A stretch of 64,000 nucleotides of DNA from Pseudomonas yamanorum (GTDB taxonomy: Bacteria; Pseudomonadota; Gammaproteobacteria; Pseudomonadales; Pseudomonadaceae), in assembly GCF_900105735.1 (NCBI RefSeq), contig NZ_LT629793.1, positions 4,588,001-4,652,000 of the forward strand, written 5' to 3'. This document shows positions 23,211-32,649 of the stretch, one piece after another. The notes beneath the pieces are model-generated. The model was not told where the DNA came from. It saw nothing but the letters and a program-made list of their open reading frames with translations, and searched no databases. The position numbers and the translations under genes are program-made. Each line of letters starts with the position of its first letter. Within the stretch, counting starts at the first letter, position 1.

Positions 23211-24788
23211 CTACTGCCGCCGCTTACTCCAGAACTCCTCCGCCAGCCGCCGCAAGTCATCCGCCAGCCCCGCCACATCCCCTGAGCTGAGCTGGCTCTG
23301 CTGACCCGCGTTGACCGTCACTTCCCCGGCATTGCGAATGCCGATGATGTTGCGGTTGATGTCCTCGCTGACCGCGCTTTGCTCTTCCACCGCCGCCGCA
23401 ATCTGCTGGCTCATGGCGGTAATCTGGGTCACCCGCTGGCTGATCCCGTCCAACGCGGCGGCAGCGCGTTGGGCCTGGTCGACGCTGGCCTCGACATGCT
23501 GGCTGCTTTGCGCCATGGCCTGCACCGCATCCCGGGCGCCGCCTTGCAGGGTGCTGATCATGCGCTGGATTTCATTGGTCGACTGCTGCGTACGCTGGGC
23601 CAGCCCGCGCACTTCATCAGCTACCACAGCAAACCCGCGTCCCTGTTCTCCGGCGCGTGCGGCTTCAATGGCGGCATTGAGCGCCAGGAGGTTGGTCTGC
23701 TCGGCAATCGCCCGAATCACTTCCAGCACCCCGGAAATATCGCCGCTGTGGCTTTCAAGTTGATGGATCACGTCGGTGGCGCGCGCCAGCTCCTGGGACA
23801 ACCGCAGCACCGCGTCGCGGCTTTCATCCACCCGTTGATGACCTTCCCGGGTCTCGCTGCCGGCCTGGTCAGCGGCCTTGGAGGCTTGCAGCGCATGCTC
23901 GGCAACTTGCGCCACGCTGGCGGCCATTTGATTGATCGCGGCGGCGACCTGATCTGTCTGGGACTGTTGGCCGAGACTGCTGGTGTGGCTGCTGTCCAGT
24001 TGTTGCACCAGCGCGGCGGCGTGCCCGGACAGGCGTTGCGAGGCATCGCCAATCCGGCCCACCACCGCGCCCACTTGGGCTTCCAGCATCTGCATGGCGA
24101 ACTCGATGCGCCCGAACTCATCCCCGCGTCCGGTGTAGATCGCCTGGCTCAGCGGGTTGTCGGCAATCAACCGGGCTCGCTGGTTCAACTGTGCGAGGGG
24201 CCGCAACAAACCATGCACGCCCATCACCCCTATGGCACAGGTCGCGGTGACCGCCAGCAGTTGCCAGGTCAGTGGATAAGTGGCCAGTCCAAGGCCCAAG
24301 GCCCAAGTTGCGGCGCAGGCCCCCAAGACCCAGGCCGACAGCTTGAGGGTCATGCCCACCACGGGCCGTGCTCGCCGAGTACCGGCACGCAGCCGGGCAT
24401 AGGCCCGCTCGGCCAGTTGCACCCGCCGCGCATCGGGCTTGGTGCGCACCGACTGATACTCCACCGTCACACCGTCCCGGGTGACCGGCGTGGCGTAGGC
24501 ACTGACCCAGTAGTGATCGCCGTTCTTGCAGCGGTTTTTCACCATGCCCATCCACGAGCGGCCGCTCTTCAACACCTGCCACATGTGCGCAAAGGCAGCG
24601 GGTGGCATGTCCGGGTGGCGCAGCAGGTTGTGCGGCGTACCCAACAACTCCTCGCGGGTGTAGCCGCTGATATCGATGAAGTCCTGGTTGGCGTAGGTAA
24701 TTGTGCTAGTCAGGTCGGTGGTCGAGAGGATATTGGCGTCGGGGGCAAAGTCCACATTTCGACCGGTGACCGGCAAATTGATCTTCAT
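23211..24788 (-). CDS. Aer-like PAS methyl-accepting chemotaxis protein
   Basis: Chemoreceptor of 525 residues, starting at the ATG at 24788 (an in-frame start at 24845 adds 19 non-conserved residues). An N-terminal PAS domain (about 15-120) has the '[13 protein letters not shown]', 'NLLRHPDMP' and '[13 protein letters not shown]' pattern of Aer redox/aerotaxis sensors. Two closely spaced TM segments (about 147-169 and 174-193) act as a membrane anchor without a periplasmic domain. The cytoplasmic signalling tip '[20 protein letters not shown]' contacts CheA/CheW. FAD binding is inferred from Aer similarity. Confidence 0.87.
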   Translation of the reverse strand: MKINLPVTGRNVDFAPDANILSTTDLTSTITYANQDFIDISGYTREELLGTPHNLLRHPDMPPAAFAHMWQVLKSGRSWMGMVKNRCKNGDHYWVSAYATPVTRDGVTVEYQSVRTKPDARRVQLAERAYARLRAGTRRARPVVGMTLKLSAWVLGACAATWALGLGLATYPLTWQLLAVTATCAIGVMGVHGLLRPLAQLNQRARLIADNPLSQAIYTGRGDEFGRIEFAMQMLEAQVGAVVGRIGDASQRLSGHAAALVQQLDSSHTSSLGQQSQTDQVAAAINQMAASVAQVAEHALQASKAADQAGSETREGHQRVDESRDAVLRLSQELARATDVIHQLESHSGDISGVLEVIRAIAEQTNLLALNAAIEAARAGEQGRGFAVVADEVRGLAQRTQQSTNEIQRMISTLQGGARDAVQAMAQSSQHVEASVDQAQRAAAALDGISQRVTQITAMSQQIAAAVEEQSAVSEDINRNIIGIRNAGEVTVNAGQQSQLSSGDVAGLADDLRRLAEEFWSKRRQ

Positions 24789-24895
24789 GGAAACGCGCGC
24801 TCGTGATTGTTGGAGGAGTCGGCAGGGCCTCGACTCTAAGCGCACGGGTTGGCCAAATACTGATCCAGCTCATGTTCGGTGCAATTAATTGGCCA

Positions 24896-25684
24896 TTACG
24901 GCCTGGCGGGCGGTGCATCAAGCCGGTAGGGCGCGATGATGCGCTGGTACTCGCCGCTTTGCTTCAGTTGCTCAAGGGCGCAATTGAGGGTGCTGCGCAA
25001 TGCCGTATCTGGCTTGCGCAATGCAATCCCTACGCCGTTACCCAACAGTTCGGTAGAGAGGGCGGGGCCGAGGAAGTCGAAATTCTGGCCCTCGGGGGTG
25101 TCGAGCAGCGCCTCACGGATTTCCACCATGCCTTGCAAGGTGGCATCGATGTCCCCCGCCAACAGGCTGCGGATCAGTTCGTCGTTGCGCCAGAAACCCT
25201 TGATGATGACGCCTTTTGGCGCCCACTTCGACAGGGCAAAGGCTTCGCGGTTACTGCCCACCAGCACCCCGACGCGCTTGCCCTTCAACGACTGTGGCGT
25301 TGGTTTCAAACCTGACTTCCTGCGGGCCACCAGACGCGTGGTGATCGGATAAAGGTCATCGGTGAAACTTACCCGCTGGTGCCGCCTCGACGTCGGGGCC
25401 ATACCCATGATTGCGTCGAATTGCCTGGCTTCAAGGGCAGGGTAATTTTCCACCAGGATCTGGTCTACCCAGGTACATCGCACATTGAGCTGTATGCACA
25501 GGGCGTTGCCCAATTCGATGTTCAGCCCCACCAGTTGGCCTTGTTGATTGCGGCTTTGGAAAGGAGGGAATTGTGCAGCGACGGCGAAACGAATTTCGCG
25601 CCGTGGTTGATCACTGGCCGCAGTCGAGGAGAAAACGCTGACCATCAGCGACAACAGCACGACACAGGTGCGTATAGGAACCAC
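24896..25684 (-). CDS. Periplasmic solute-binding protein (family 3)
   Basis: A 262-residue ABC-type substrate-binding protein with a GTG start at 25684. A hydrophobic signal peptide is cleaved near 'SSTAAS' (about residue 23). It has the family-3 pattern 'IRFAVAAQFPPFQ', 'LVGLNIELGNAL' and 'DAIMGMAPTSRR...SFTDDLY', typical of binding proteins for polar amino acids or related ligands. No permease or ATPase gene is adjacent, so it either serves a transporter encoded elsewhere or acts as a sensor partner; the neighbouring chemoreceptor lacks a periplasmic domain. Confidence 0.8.
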   Translation of the reverse strand: MVPIRTCVVLLSLMVSVFSSTAASDQPRREIRFAVAAQFPPFQSRNQQGQLVGLNIELGNALCIQLNVRCTWVDQILVENYPALEARQFDAIMGMAPTSRRHQRVSFTDDLYPITTRLVARRKSGLKPTPQSLKGKRVGVLVGSNREAFALSKWAPKGVIIKGFWRNDELIRSLLAGDIDATLQGMVEIREALLDTPEGQNFDFLGPALSTELLGNGVGIALRKPDTALRSTLNCALEQLKQSGEYQRIIAPYRLDAPPARP

Positions 25685-25852
25685 GGGGACGTCCTTTTCC
25701 GGAAAACCAGCTTTACCACGCCTGGCCCCGAGCGAAAGCGTCGGGGCAGGTGGGTGTCGTGCAAGCTTTCAAGAATTGGCCGCAGGCCTACAAGGCGAAA
25801 CGTCAGTAACTGTTGTAGGCATAAATCGTCATTGCGAAGGATTTATTACCGG

Positions 25853-26095
25853 TCAGCGCTTGCCCATCGAGCGACGGGTGCCGGGTGGTGCCATGCCCGG
25901 ACTCTTGGTATGGCCGTTCTTCGCGCCATTTTTGTACCACGGCTGGCTGGCGTTTTTCGCACCGGCCAGTTCGCCCGGCTTGAACGGAAACTTGAATGCC
26001 GGGATCTCGGCCTTGGTTTCGCCTTCGACGCTGTCAGGATTGGCCTGTTGGTCGATGTCGACCGCTTCAACAGCGGGTTGTGTCGGGGAATTCAT
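25853..26095 (-). CDS. Small basic protein of unknown function (80 aa)
   Basis: I read an 80-residue gene from the ATG at 26095, supported by a GGAG Shine-Dalgarno five bases upstream. A longer reading from 26188 lacks such a site. The N-terminal half is acidic (VEAVDIDQQANPDSVEGE). The C-terminal half is basic and rich in Lys, Asn and Gly (WYKNGAKNGHTKSPG...RRSMGKR), probably disordered. There is no signal peptide or TM. I do not recognise the family; nucleic-acid binding is a guess from charge only. Confidence 0.6.
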   Translation of the reverse strand: MNSPTQPAVEAVDIDQQANPDSVEGETKAEIPAFKFPFKPGELAGAKNASQPWYKNGAKNGHTKSPGMAPPGTRRSMGKR

Positions 26096-26212
26096 GGAAG
26101 CTCCGGGGGAGTACTGAAAATGACGCGGGCCCGACTTGCAGGCCACACCGTCGCGCAGTATACCTGCGCGCCTCGGATCTTTAACCACTGCTCGTACGAA
26201 TGGTCGGACTTT

Positions 26213-26230
26213 ACTGACGGCGCTGTCAGT
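26213..26230. promoter_or_regulatory. CusR/CopR-like box upstream of RND operon
   Basis: ACTGAC-GGCGCT-GTCAGT is a perfect 6-bp inverted repeat. Its core TGACg-N4-TGTCA differs by one base from the TGACA-N4-TGTCA core known for CusR/CopR-type regulators. It lies about 100 bp before the adaptor start and just upstream of a possible -35. The operon's own response regulator is of that type, which supports autoregulation. Confidence 0.5.
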
Positions 26231-26240
26231 TAGCAGTCAC

Positions 26241-26268
26241 TTTGCTGACCGGGTTGGCGGGCTATAAA
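26241..26268 (+). promoter_or_regulatory. Candidate promoter of the RND/two-component operon
   Basis: TATAAA at 26263-26268 is a good -10. The -35 region is weak (TTTGCT at 26241, spacer 16), as expected for a promoter activated by a response regulator bound just upstream (box at 26213-26230). The predicted leader is about 35 nt. Confidence 0.4.
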
Positions 26269-26310
26269 GAACCTTCATTCTTCCGATCCTTTGCCCTGGC
26301 GCCTCACCCC

Positions 26311-27477
26311 ATGCACATTCAACGAAAACCTGCCTTGATCGTGGGCGTCCTTGTGGTACTGGCTGTGGTTGCCTGGGTGGTGACCCGCCCGGCCAAGACC
26401 AAACTGACTGCGTCGGCAGCGATTCCGGTGCGTGTGATCAGCGTCAAACAGCAGGACATCCCGGGTTTTGTCAGCGGCATCGGTTCGGTGCTGTCGTTGC
26501 ACAGCGTGGTGATTCGCCCGCAGATCGACGGCATCCTCACCAAATTGCTGGTCAAGGAAGGTCAACTGGTGAAGGCCGGTGACCTGCTGGCGACCATTGA
26601 TGACCGTTCGATCCGCGCCACCCTGGACCAGGCCAAGGCGCAACTCGGGGAAAGCCAGGCGCAACTGCAAGTCGCGCTGGTCAACCTCAAGCGCTACAAG
26701 GAACTGAGCATCGACGACGGCGTGTCCAAGCAGACCTATGACCAGCAACAAGCCCTGGTCAACCAGCTCAAGGCCACGGCCCAAGGCAACCAGGCTGCCA
26801 TCGATTCGGCCCAGGTGCAGCTTTCATACACCCAGATTCGCTCTCCGGTCACCGGGCGCGTCGGGATTCGTACGGTGGATGAAGGCAACTTCCTGCGCAT
26901 GAGCGACACCCAGGGCTTGTTCTCCGTGACCCAGATCGACCCGATTGCCGTCGAGTTCTCCCTGCCGCAACAAATGCTGCCGACCCTGCAACGCCTGATC
27001 GCCGCGCAACTGCCCGCTGACGTCAACGCCTACATGGGCGCCGACACCGACGGCCAGACCGGCGACCTGCTGGGCGAAGGTCGCCTGAGCCTGATCGACA
27101 ACCAGATCAGCGGCACCACCGGCACCATCCGCGCCAAGGCCGAGTTCAGCAACAGCGCGCAAAAACTCTGGCCGGGGCAACTGGTGACAATCCGCATCCA
27201 GACCGCCCTGCACAAGAACGCCCTGGTTGTGCCACCCACTGTGGTACAGCGCGGCCTGGATTCGCACTTCGTGTACCGGGTCAACGGTGACAAGGTCGAC
27301 ATCGTGCCGGTGCAGGTGCTGTACCAGAACAGCGACATGAACATCCTCCAGGGTGTGCAGGCCGGCGACGTGCTGGTCAGCGACGGCCAGTCACGGCTCA
27401 AGGCAGGCGCTCAGGTCGACGTGCTCAAGGAGCCGCCGCAGGTGATCCAGACCGTTGATGCCAAGGTGCAGCCATGA
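26311..27477 (+). CDS. RND efflux periplasmic adaptor (membrane fusion protein)
   Basis: A 388-residue adaptor from the ATG at 26311 (an in-frame TTG at 26242 is less likely). An N-terminal hydrophobic anchor (about 9-27) is followed by a lipoyl half-motif ('GILTKLLVKEGQLVKAGDLLATID'), a coiled-coil hairpin (about 105-165), the second lipoyl half ('YTQIRSPVTGRVGIR') and beta-barrel/MP domains. It links the downstream pump to an outer-membrane channel. Family resemblance is to MdtA/MuxA-type adaptors. The stop overlaps the pump start (ATGA). Confidence 0.9.
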   Translation: MHIQRKPALIVGVLVVLAVVAWVVTRPAKTKLTASAAIPVRVISVKQQDIPGFVSGIGSVLSLHSVVIRPQIDGILTKLLVKEGQLVKAGDLLATIDDRSIRATLDQAKAQLGESQAQLQVALVNLKRYKELSIDDGVSKQTYDQQQALVNQLKATAQGNQAAIDSAQVQLSYTQIRSPVTGRVGIRTVDEGNFLRMSDTQGLFSVTQIDPIAVEFSLPQQMLPTLQRLIAAQLPADVNAYMGADTDGQTGDLLGEGRLSLIDNQISGTTGTIRAKAEFSNSAQKLWPGQLVTIRIQTALHKNALVVPPTVVQRGLDSHFVYRVNGDKVDIVPVQVLYQNSDMNILQGVQAGDVLVSDGQSRLKAGAQVDVLKEPPQVIQTVDAKVQP

Positions 27478-30400
27478 GCGGCAGTCGTTCGCCGTCGGCC
27501 TGGTGTGTCGACCATCCGGTCGCCACCTTGCTGCTGACCTTCGCCCTGGTACTGCTCGGGATGATTGCCTTCCCACGGCTGGCCATCGCCCCGCTGCCGG
27601 AAGCCGAGTTTCCGACGATTCAGGTCAGCGCCACGCTGCCCGGCGCCAGCCCGGACACCATGGCGTCCTCCGTGGCCACACCGCTGGAGGTGCAATTCAG
27701 CGCCATCCCCGGCATGACCCAGATGACCTCCAGCAGTGCCTTGGGCTCCAGCCTCCTGACCCTGCAGTTCACCCTCACCAAGAGCATCGATACCGCCGCG
27801 CAAGAAGTGCAGGCGGCGATCAACACCGCGTCCGGCAAACTGCCCAGCGACATGCCGAGCCTGCCGACCTGGAAAAAGGTCAACCCGGCGGACAGCCCGG
27901 TGCTGATCCTCAGCGTCAGCTCCGACAGCATGCCCAGCACCGAGCTGAGCGACTACGTGGAAACCCTGCTGGCCCGTCAGATCAGTCAGATCGACGGCGT
28001 CGGCCAGATCAACATCACCGGCCAGCAACGCCCGGCCATCCGGGTGCAGGCGTCGGCCGATAAACTCGCGGCCATCGGCCTGACCCTGGCAGACGTGCGC
28101 CTGGCGATCCAGCAATCCAGCCTGAACCTGGCCAAGGGCGCGATCTACGGCGAGAACAGCGTGTCGACCCTGTCGACCAACGACCAGTTGTTCCACCCCG
28201 AGGATTACGCCCAACTGATCGTGTCCTACAAGGATGGTGCACCGGTACAACTGCGGGATATCGCCAAAGTCGTCAACGGTTCGGAAAACGCCTACGTGCA
28301 GGCCTGGTCGGGCGACACGCCAGGGGTCAACCTGGTGATCTCCCGCCAGCCCGGCGCGAATATCGTCGAGACCGTGGACCGCATTCAATCCGAGCTGCCA
28401 CGCCTGCAAGCCATGTTGCCGGCCTCGGTGCAGGTCAGCGTATTGACCGACCGCACCAAGACCATCCGCGCGTCCCTGCATGAAGTGGAAGTGACCCTGC
28501 TGATCGCGATCCTGTTGGTGGTGGCGGTGATGGCGCTGTTCCTGCGCCAGTTGTCCGCCACCTTGATCGTGTCCAGCGTGCTCGGGGTGTCGCTGGTCGC
28601 CAGTTTTGCGCTGATGTACCTGATGGGCTTCAGCCTGAACAACCTGACCCTGGTGGCGATCGTGATCGCCGTGGGGTTTGTGGTGGACGATGCCATCGTG
28701 GTGGTGGAGAACATTCACCGCCACTTGGAAGCCGGCCTCGACAAGCGCGAGGCCGCGATCAAGGGCGCGGGTGAAATCGGCTTTACCGTGGTGTCCATCA
28801 GCTTCTCGCTGGTGGCAGCGTTTATTCCGCTGCTGTTCATGGGCGGTGTGGTCGGGCGGTTGTTCAAAGAGTTTGCGCTGACAGCCACCTCGACCATCCT
28901 GATTTCGGTGGTGGTTTCACTGACACTGGCGCCCACCCTGGCTGCGCTGTTCATGCGCGCCCCGACCCATCACGCCCACGACAAACCCGGCTTCAGCGAA
29001 CGCCTCCTCGCCGGCTATGCGCGCAATCTGCGCCGCGCCCTGGCCCACCAACGCACCATGGCCGCGATCTTTATCGTGACCCTGGCCCTGGCGGTGGTCG
29101 GCTATGTGTTTATCCCCAAGGGTTTCTTCCCGGTACAAGACACCGGCTTCGTCCTCGGCACCAGCGAAGCGGCGGCCGACGTATCCTTCCCGGACATGGT
29201 CGCCAAGCACAAGGCGATCGCCGAGATCGTCAAGGATGACCCGGCGGTGGAAGCGTTTTCCCATTCGGTGGGCGTGACCGGCAGCAACCAGACCATCGCC
29301 AACGGACGGTTCTGGATCGCCTTGAAAGATCGCGGGGACCGTGACGTGTCGGCCAGCCAGTTTATCGACCGGATCCGGCCGAAACTGGCGAAAGTGCCGG
29401 GCATCGTCCTGTACCTGCGTGCCGGCCAGGACATCAACTTAAGCTCCGGCCCCAGCCGCGCCCAGTACCAGTACGTGCTCAAGAGCAATGACGGCCCGAC
29501 CCTGAATACCTGGACCCAGCGCCTCACCGAAAAACTGCGGGCCAACCCGGCGTTCCGCGACCTGTCCAACGACCTGCAGTTGGGTGGCAGCATTACCCAT
29601 ATCAGCATCGACCGTCAGGCCGCCGCGCGTTTTGGCCTCACCGCCACCGATGTGGACCAGGCGCTGTACGACGCCTTCGGCCAGCGCCAGATCAACGAAT
29701 TCCAGACCGAGATCAACCAGTACCAAGTGGTGCTGGAGCTGGACACCCAGCAACGTGGCAAGGCCGAAAGCCTGAACTACTTCTACCTGCGCTCGCCGCT
29801 GACCAACGAGATGGTGCCGCTGTCGGCGGTGGCCAAGGTCGACCCGCCTACCATAGGGCCCTTGTCCATCAGCCATGACGGCATGTTCCCGGCGGCAAAC
29901 CTGTCGTTCAACCTGGCGCCGGGCGTCGCGTTGGGGGATGCGGTGATCATGCTCAACCAGGCCAAGAACGAAATCGGCATGCCGACTACCATCATCGGCA
30001 ACTTCCAGGGTGCGGCCCAGGCGTTCCAGAGTTCGTTGGCCAGCCAGCCCTGGCTGATCCTCGCGGCACTGGTGGCGGTCTACATTATCCTGGGTGTGCT
30101 GTACGAGAGCTTCGTGCACCCGCTGACGATCATCTCCACCTTGCCGTCGGCGGGGTTGGGGGCGCTGATCATGCTGTCACTGATGGGCCAGGACTTTTCG
30201 ATCATGGCCCTGATCGGGCTGGTGCTGCTGATCGGTATTGTGAAGAAGAACGGTATCCTGATGATCGACTTCGCTCTGGACGCCCAACGCGTACGCGGCT
30301 TGCCGCCTGAAGAAGCGATTTATGAAGCCTGTGTCACGCGGTTCCGGCCGATCATCATGACCACCCTGGCCGCGCTGCTGGGTGCGGTGCCGCTGATGCT

Positions 30401-30569
30401 CGGCTCCGGCCCCGGCGCGGAAATGCGCCAGCCGCTGGGTATCGCGGTGGTGGGCGGGTTGCTGGTGAGCCAGGCGCTGACGCTGTTCACCACACCGGTC
30501 ATATACTTGTACCTCGAGAAGTTTTTTCACAGACCCAAACCGGCTCCCCAGCTGGCAACCACACACTGA
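27474..30569 (+). CDS. RND efflux pump (HAE1/MdtB-MdtC-like)
   Basis: Proton-driven tripartite efflux pump subunit of 1031 residues with twelve TM segments and two large periplasmic loops. Hallmarks are the N-terminal 'FPRLAIAPLPEAEFP', the TM4 'VGFVVDDAIVVVENIHRH' with the proton-relay Asp pair, and the C-terminal 'VLLIGIVKKNGILMIDFAL'. The type is multidrug/organic (MdtBC/MuxBC-like) rather than the heavy-metal CusA type, because the DD pair fits HAE pumps. Only one pump gene is present, unlike the paired MdtB/MdtC. No outer-membrane factor is in the operon. Confidence 0.92.
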   Translation: MSGSRSPSAWCVDHPVATLLLTFALVLLGMIAFPRLAIAPLPEAEFPTIQVSATLPGASPDTMASSVATPLEVQFSAIPGMTQMTSSSALGSSLLTLQFTLTKSIDTAAQEVQAAINTASGKLPSDMPSLPTWKKVNPADSPVLILSVSSDSMPSTELSDYVETLLARQISQIDGVGQINITGQQRPAIRVQASADKLAAIGLTLADVRLAIQQSSLNLAKGAIYGENSVSTLSTNDQLFHPEDYAQLIVSYKDGAPVQLRDIAKVVNGSENAYVQAWSGDTPGVNLVISRQPGANIVETVDRIQSELPRLQAMLPASVQVSVLTDRTKTIRASLHEVEVTLLIAILLVVAVMALFLRQLSATLIVSSVLGVSLVASFALMYLMGFSLNNLTLVAIVIAVGFVVDDAIVVVENIHRHLEAGLDKREAAIKGAGEIGFTVVSISFSLVAAFIPLLFMGGVVGRLFKEFALTATSTILISVVVSLTLAPTLAALFMRAPTHHAHDKPGFSERLLAGYARNLRRALAHQRTMAAIFIVTLALAVVGYVFIPKGFFPVQDTGFVLGTSEAAADVSFPDMVAKHKAIAEIVKDDPAVEAFSHSVGVTGSNQTIANGRFWIALKDRGDRDVSASQFIDRIRPKLAKVPGIVLYLRAGQDINLSSGPSRAQYQYVLKSNDGPTLNTWTQRLTEKLRANPAFRDLSNDLQLGGSITHISIDRQAAARFGLTATDVDQALYDAFGQRQINEFQTEINQYQVVLELDTQQRGKAESLNYFYLRSPLTNEMVPLSAVAKVDPPTIGPLSISHDGMFPAANLSFNLAPGVALGDAVIMLNQAKNEIGMPTTIIGNFQGAAQAFQSSLASQPWLILAALVAVYIILGVLYESFVHPLTIISTLPSAGLGALIMLSLMGQDFSIMALIGLVLLIGIVKKNGILMIDFALDAQRVRGLPPEEAIYEACVTRFRPIIMTTLAALLGAVPLMLGSGPGAEMRQPLGIAVVGGLLVSQALTLFTTPVIYLYLEKFFHRPKPAPQLATTH

Positions 30570-30600
30570 GGCTGAGGCCCCGTCCTGGAACAAAAGGCTC

Positions 30601-31278
30601 ATGCGTGTACTGATTGTTGAAGACGAAGAAAAAACCGCCGACTACCTGCACCGCGGCCTGACGGAGCAAGGCTATACCGTTGACGTCGCCCGTGAAGGTG
30701 TCGAAGGTCTGCACCTGGCCCTGGAGAACGATTACGCGGTGATCGTGCTCGACGTGATGCTGCCCGGCCTGGATGGCTTTGGCGTGTTGCGCGCGCTGCG
30801 GGCGCGCAAGCAGACGCCGGTGATCATGCTCACCGCCCGCGAGCGCGTGGAAGACCGCATTCGCGGCCTGCGTGAAGGGGCGGACGATTACCTCGGCAAG
30901 CCATTCTCCTTCCTGGAGCTGGTGGCGCGCCTGCAAGCCCTGACCCGTCGCAGCGGCGGGCATGAGCCGGTGCAGGTGACCATCGCCGACCTGTGGATTG
31001 ACCTGATCAGCCGCAAGGCCAGTCGCAATGGCGTTCGCCTGGACCTGACCGCCAAGGAGTTCTCGCTGCTCAGCGTATTGGCGCGGCGCCAGGGTGAAAT
31101 CCTGTCCAAGACCTCGATTGCGGAAATGGTCTGGGACATCAATTTCGACAGCGACGCCAACGTGGTGGAAGTGGCGATCAAGCGCCTGCGGGCCAAGCTC
31201 GACGGGCCGTTCGAACAGAAACTGCTGCACACCATCCGCGGCATGGGTTATGTGCTGGAGAGCCGCAGTGTCGGCTAA
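30601..31278 (+). CDS. OmpR-family response regulator (CusR/CopR-like)
   Basis: A 225-residue two-component regulator. The receiver domain has the acidic DE pair at 8-9, phospho-acceptor D51 (VLDVMLPG) and K100 (LGKPF); a winged-helix DNA-binding domain occupies about 125-223 (LTAKEFSLL, RLRAKLDGP). The sequence is of the heavy-metal-type CusR/CopR branch. It lies 31 bp after the pump gene and overlaps its kinase, suggesting autogenous control of the efflux genes through the box at 26213-26230. Confidence 0.9.
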   Translation: MRVLIVEDEEKTADYLHRGLTEQGYTVDVAREGVEGLHLALENDYAVIVLDVMLPGLDGFGVLRALRARKQTPVIMLTARERVEDRIRGLREGADDYLGKPFSFLELVARLQALTRRSGGHEPVQVTIADLWIDLISRKASRNGVRLDLTAKEFSLLSVLARRQGEILSKTSIAEMVWDINFDSDANVVEVAIKRLRAKLDGPFEQKLLHTIRGMGYVLESRSVG

Positions 31279-32632
31279 CTCCATCGCCCTGCGCCTGAGT
31301 GGCATGTTCACGTTGGTGGCGCTGCTGATCTTTCTGTTGATCGGCGGCGCGCTGTATCAGCAGGTGGACAAAGGCCTGGGTTTGTTGCCCGGGGCCGAGC
31401 TGGATGCGCGTTACAGCGTGCTGGAGTCTTCGGTGAACCGCTTTGGTACGCCGGATCACTGGGCGAAGATCACCGCCAAGCTCAAGCTGTTGGGTGAGGA
31501 AGACAAGCGCATCCGCTTCTGGGTGGTGAGCAGCGATCCGACCTACGAATACGGCAACCCGGACGCGCAGATTCGCGCCTTCGCCGAAGGCCCGACCGGC
31601 AAGCGCGATTTGCACCTGCCGGGCCATCATCATCCGTTCAAAGTGCTGGTCAGCCAGTTCCCGGCCAAGGACCAGCGTCCGCCGTTGCGCTTCATGATTG
31701 CGGTCGACACCGAGAACTTCCGCGCCACCCAGCATCAACTGCTGATGGCGCTGATCGGCCTGGCGTTTGTTGGCGTGGTGTTGGCGTCGCTGCTGGGGTT
31801 CTGGGTCGCACGTATCGGCCTCAAGCCGCTGATCAAACTGTCGGATGAGGCGCAGAAACTCGCGCCGCCGAAACTCTCCGGGCGCCTGCAATTGTCGCCG
31901 TTGCCGCCGGAGCTGAAGCAGTTCGTCAATTCCTTCAACTCGACCCTCGACCGGGTGGAGCAAGCCTATTCGCGCCTGGAGTCGTTCAACGCCGATGTGG
32001 CCCATGAACTGCGCTCACCGCTGACCAACCTGATTGGCCAGACCCAGGTGGCGCTGACCCGTGGGCGTTCGGCCGAGCATTATTTCGAGGTGCTGCAATC
32101 GAACCTCGAAGAGCTGGAACGGCTGCGCTCGATCATCAATGACATGCTGTTCCTGGCCAGCGCCGACCAGGGCAGCAAGGCCACCAAGCTGATCAGCAGT
32201 TCGCTGGCGGATGAAGTGGCGACCACCCTGGACTATCTGGACTTCATCCTCGAGGACGCTCAGGTGCAGGTGCGCGTGAGCGGTGATGCCCAGGTGCAGA
32301 TCGAGAAGGCGCACTTGCGCCGGGCGTTGATCAATCTGTTGAGCAATGCGGTGCAGCATACGGCGCCTGGCCGGGTGATCGAGGTAAAGATCGAAGTATT
32401 GGAAGATCACGTGGCGATCGGAGTGACCAACCCCGGCGATGAGATTGCCAGCGAGCATCTGCCCCGGTTGTTCGAGCGGTTCTATCGGGTGGACGCGTCC
32501 CGCAGCAATAGCGGGGCGAATCACGGCTTGGGGTTGGCGATCGTCAAGGCGATCGCGCTGATGCACGGCGGGGATGTGTTTGTGCGCAGCGAGGGCGGCG
32601 GCAACACCTTTGGCATTACGCTGCCGGTGTAG
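31268..32632 (+). CDS. Sensor histidine kinase (CusS/CopS-like)
   Basis: I chose the GTG at 31268, overlapping the regulator by 11 bp, giving 454 residues. TM1 is about 10-30 and a periplasmic sensor covers about 31-155. TM2 is about 158-181, followed by HAMP, the phospho-acceptor H246 (VAHELRSPL), the N-box (NLLSNAVQH) and the G-boxes (GLGLAIVKA). The periplasmic loop carries a histidine cluster (H116, H120-H122), a plausible metal-binding site. The architecture matches heavy-metal sensor kinases, though the partner pump looks like a multidrug type. Confidence 0.9.
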   Translation: MSANSIALRLSGMFTLVALLIFLLIGGALYQQVDKGLGLLPGAELDARYSVLESSVNRFGTPDHWAKITAKLKLLGEEDKRIRFWVVSSDPTYEYGNPDAQIRAFAEGPTGKRDLHLPGHHHPFKVLVSQFPAKDQRPPLRFMIAVDTENFRATQHQLLMALIGLAFVGVVLASLLGFWVARIGLKPLIKLSDEAQKLAPPKLSGRLQLSPLPPELKQFVNSFNSTLDRVEQAYSRLESFNADVAHELRSPLTNLIGQTQVALTRGRSAEHYFEVLQSNLEELERLRSIINDMLFLASADQGSKATKLISSSLADEVATTLDYLDFILEDAQVQVRVSGDAQVQIEKAHLRRALINLLSNAVQHTAPGRVIEVKIEVLEDHVAIGVTNPGDEIASEHLPRLFERFYRVDASRSNSGANHGLGLAIVKAIALMHGGDVFVRSEGGGNTFGITLPV

Positions 32633-32638
32633 CGGCTG

Positions 32639-32649
32639 CCCCCCCCCCC
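32639..32649. repeat. Eleven-C homopolymer tract
   Basis: An uninterrupted run of eleven C's fills the 17-bp gap between two convergent genes and ends one base before the LysR stop triplet. Such runs are prone to slippage, but here length changes would not shift either reading frame. Confidence 0.9.

Noticed and set aside
32639..32649. C11 tract as a phase-variation switch
   Set aside because: It lies outside both coding regions and not in a promoter, so slippage would not switch either gene.
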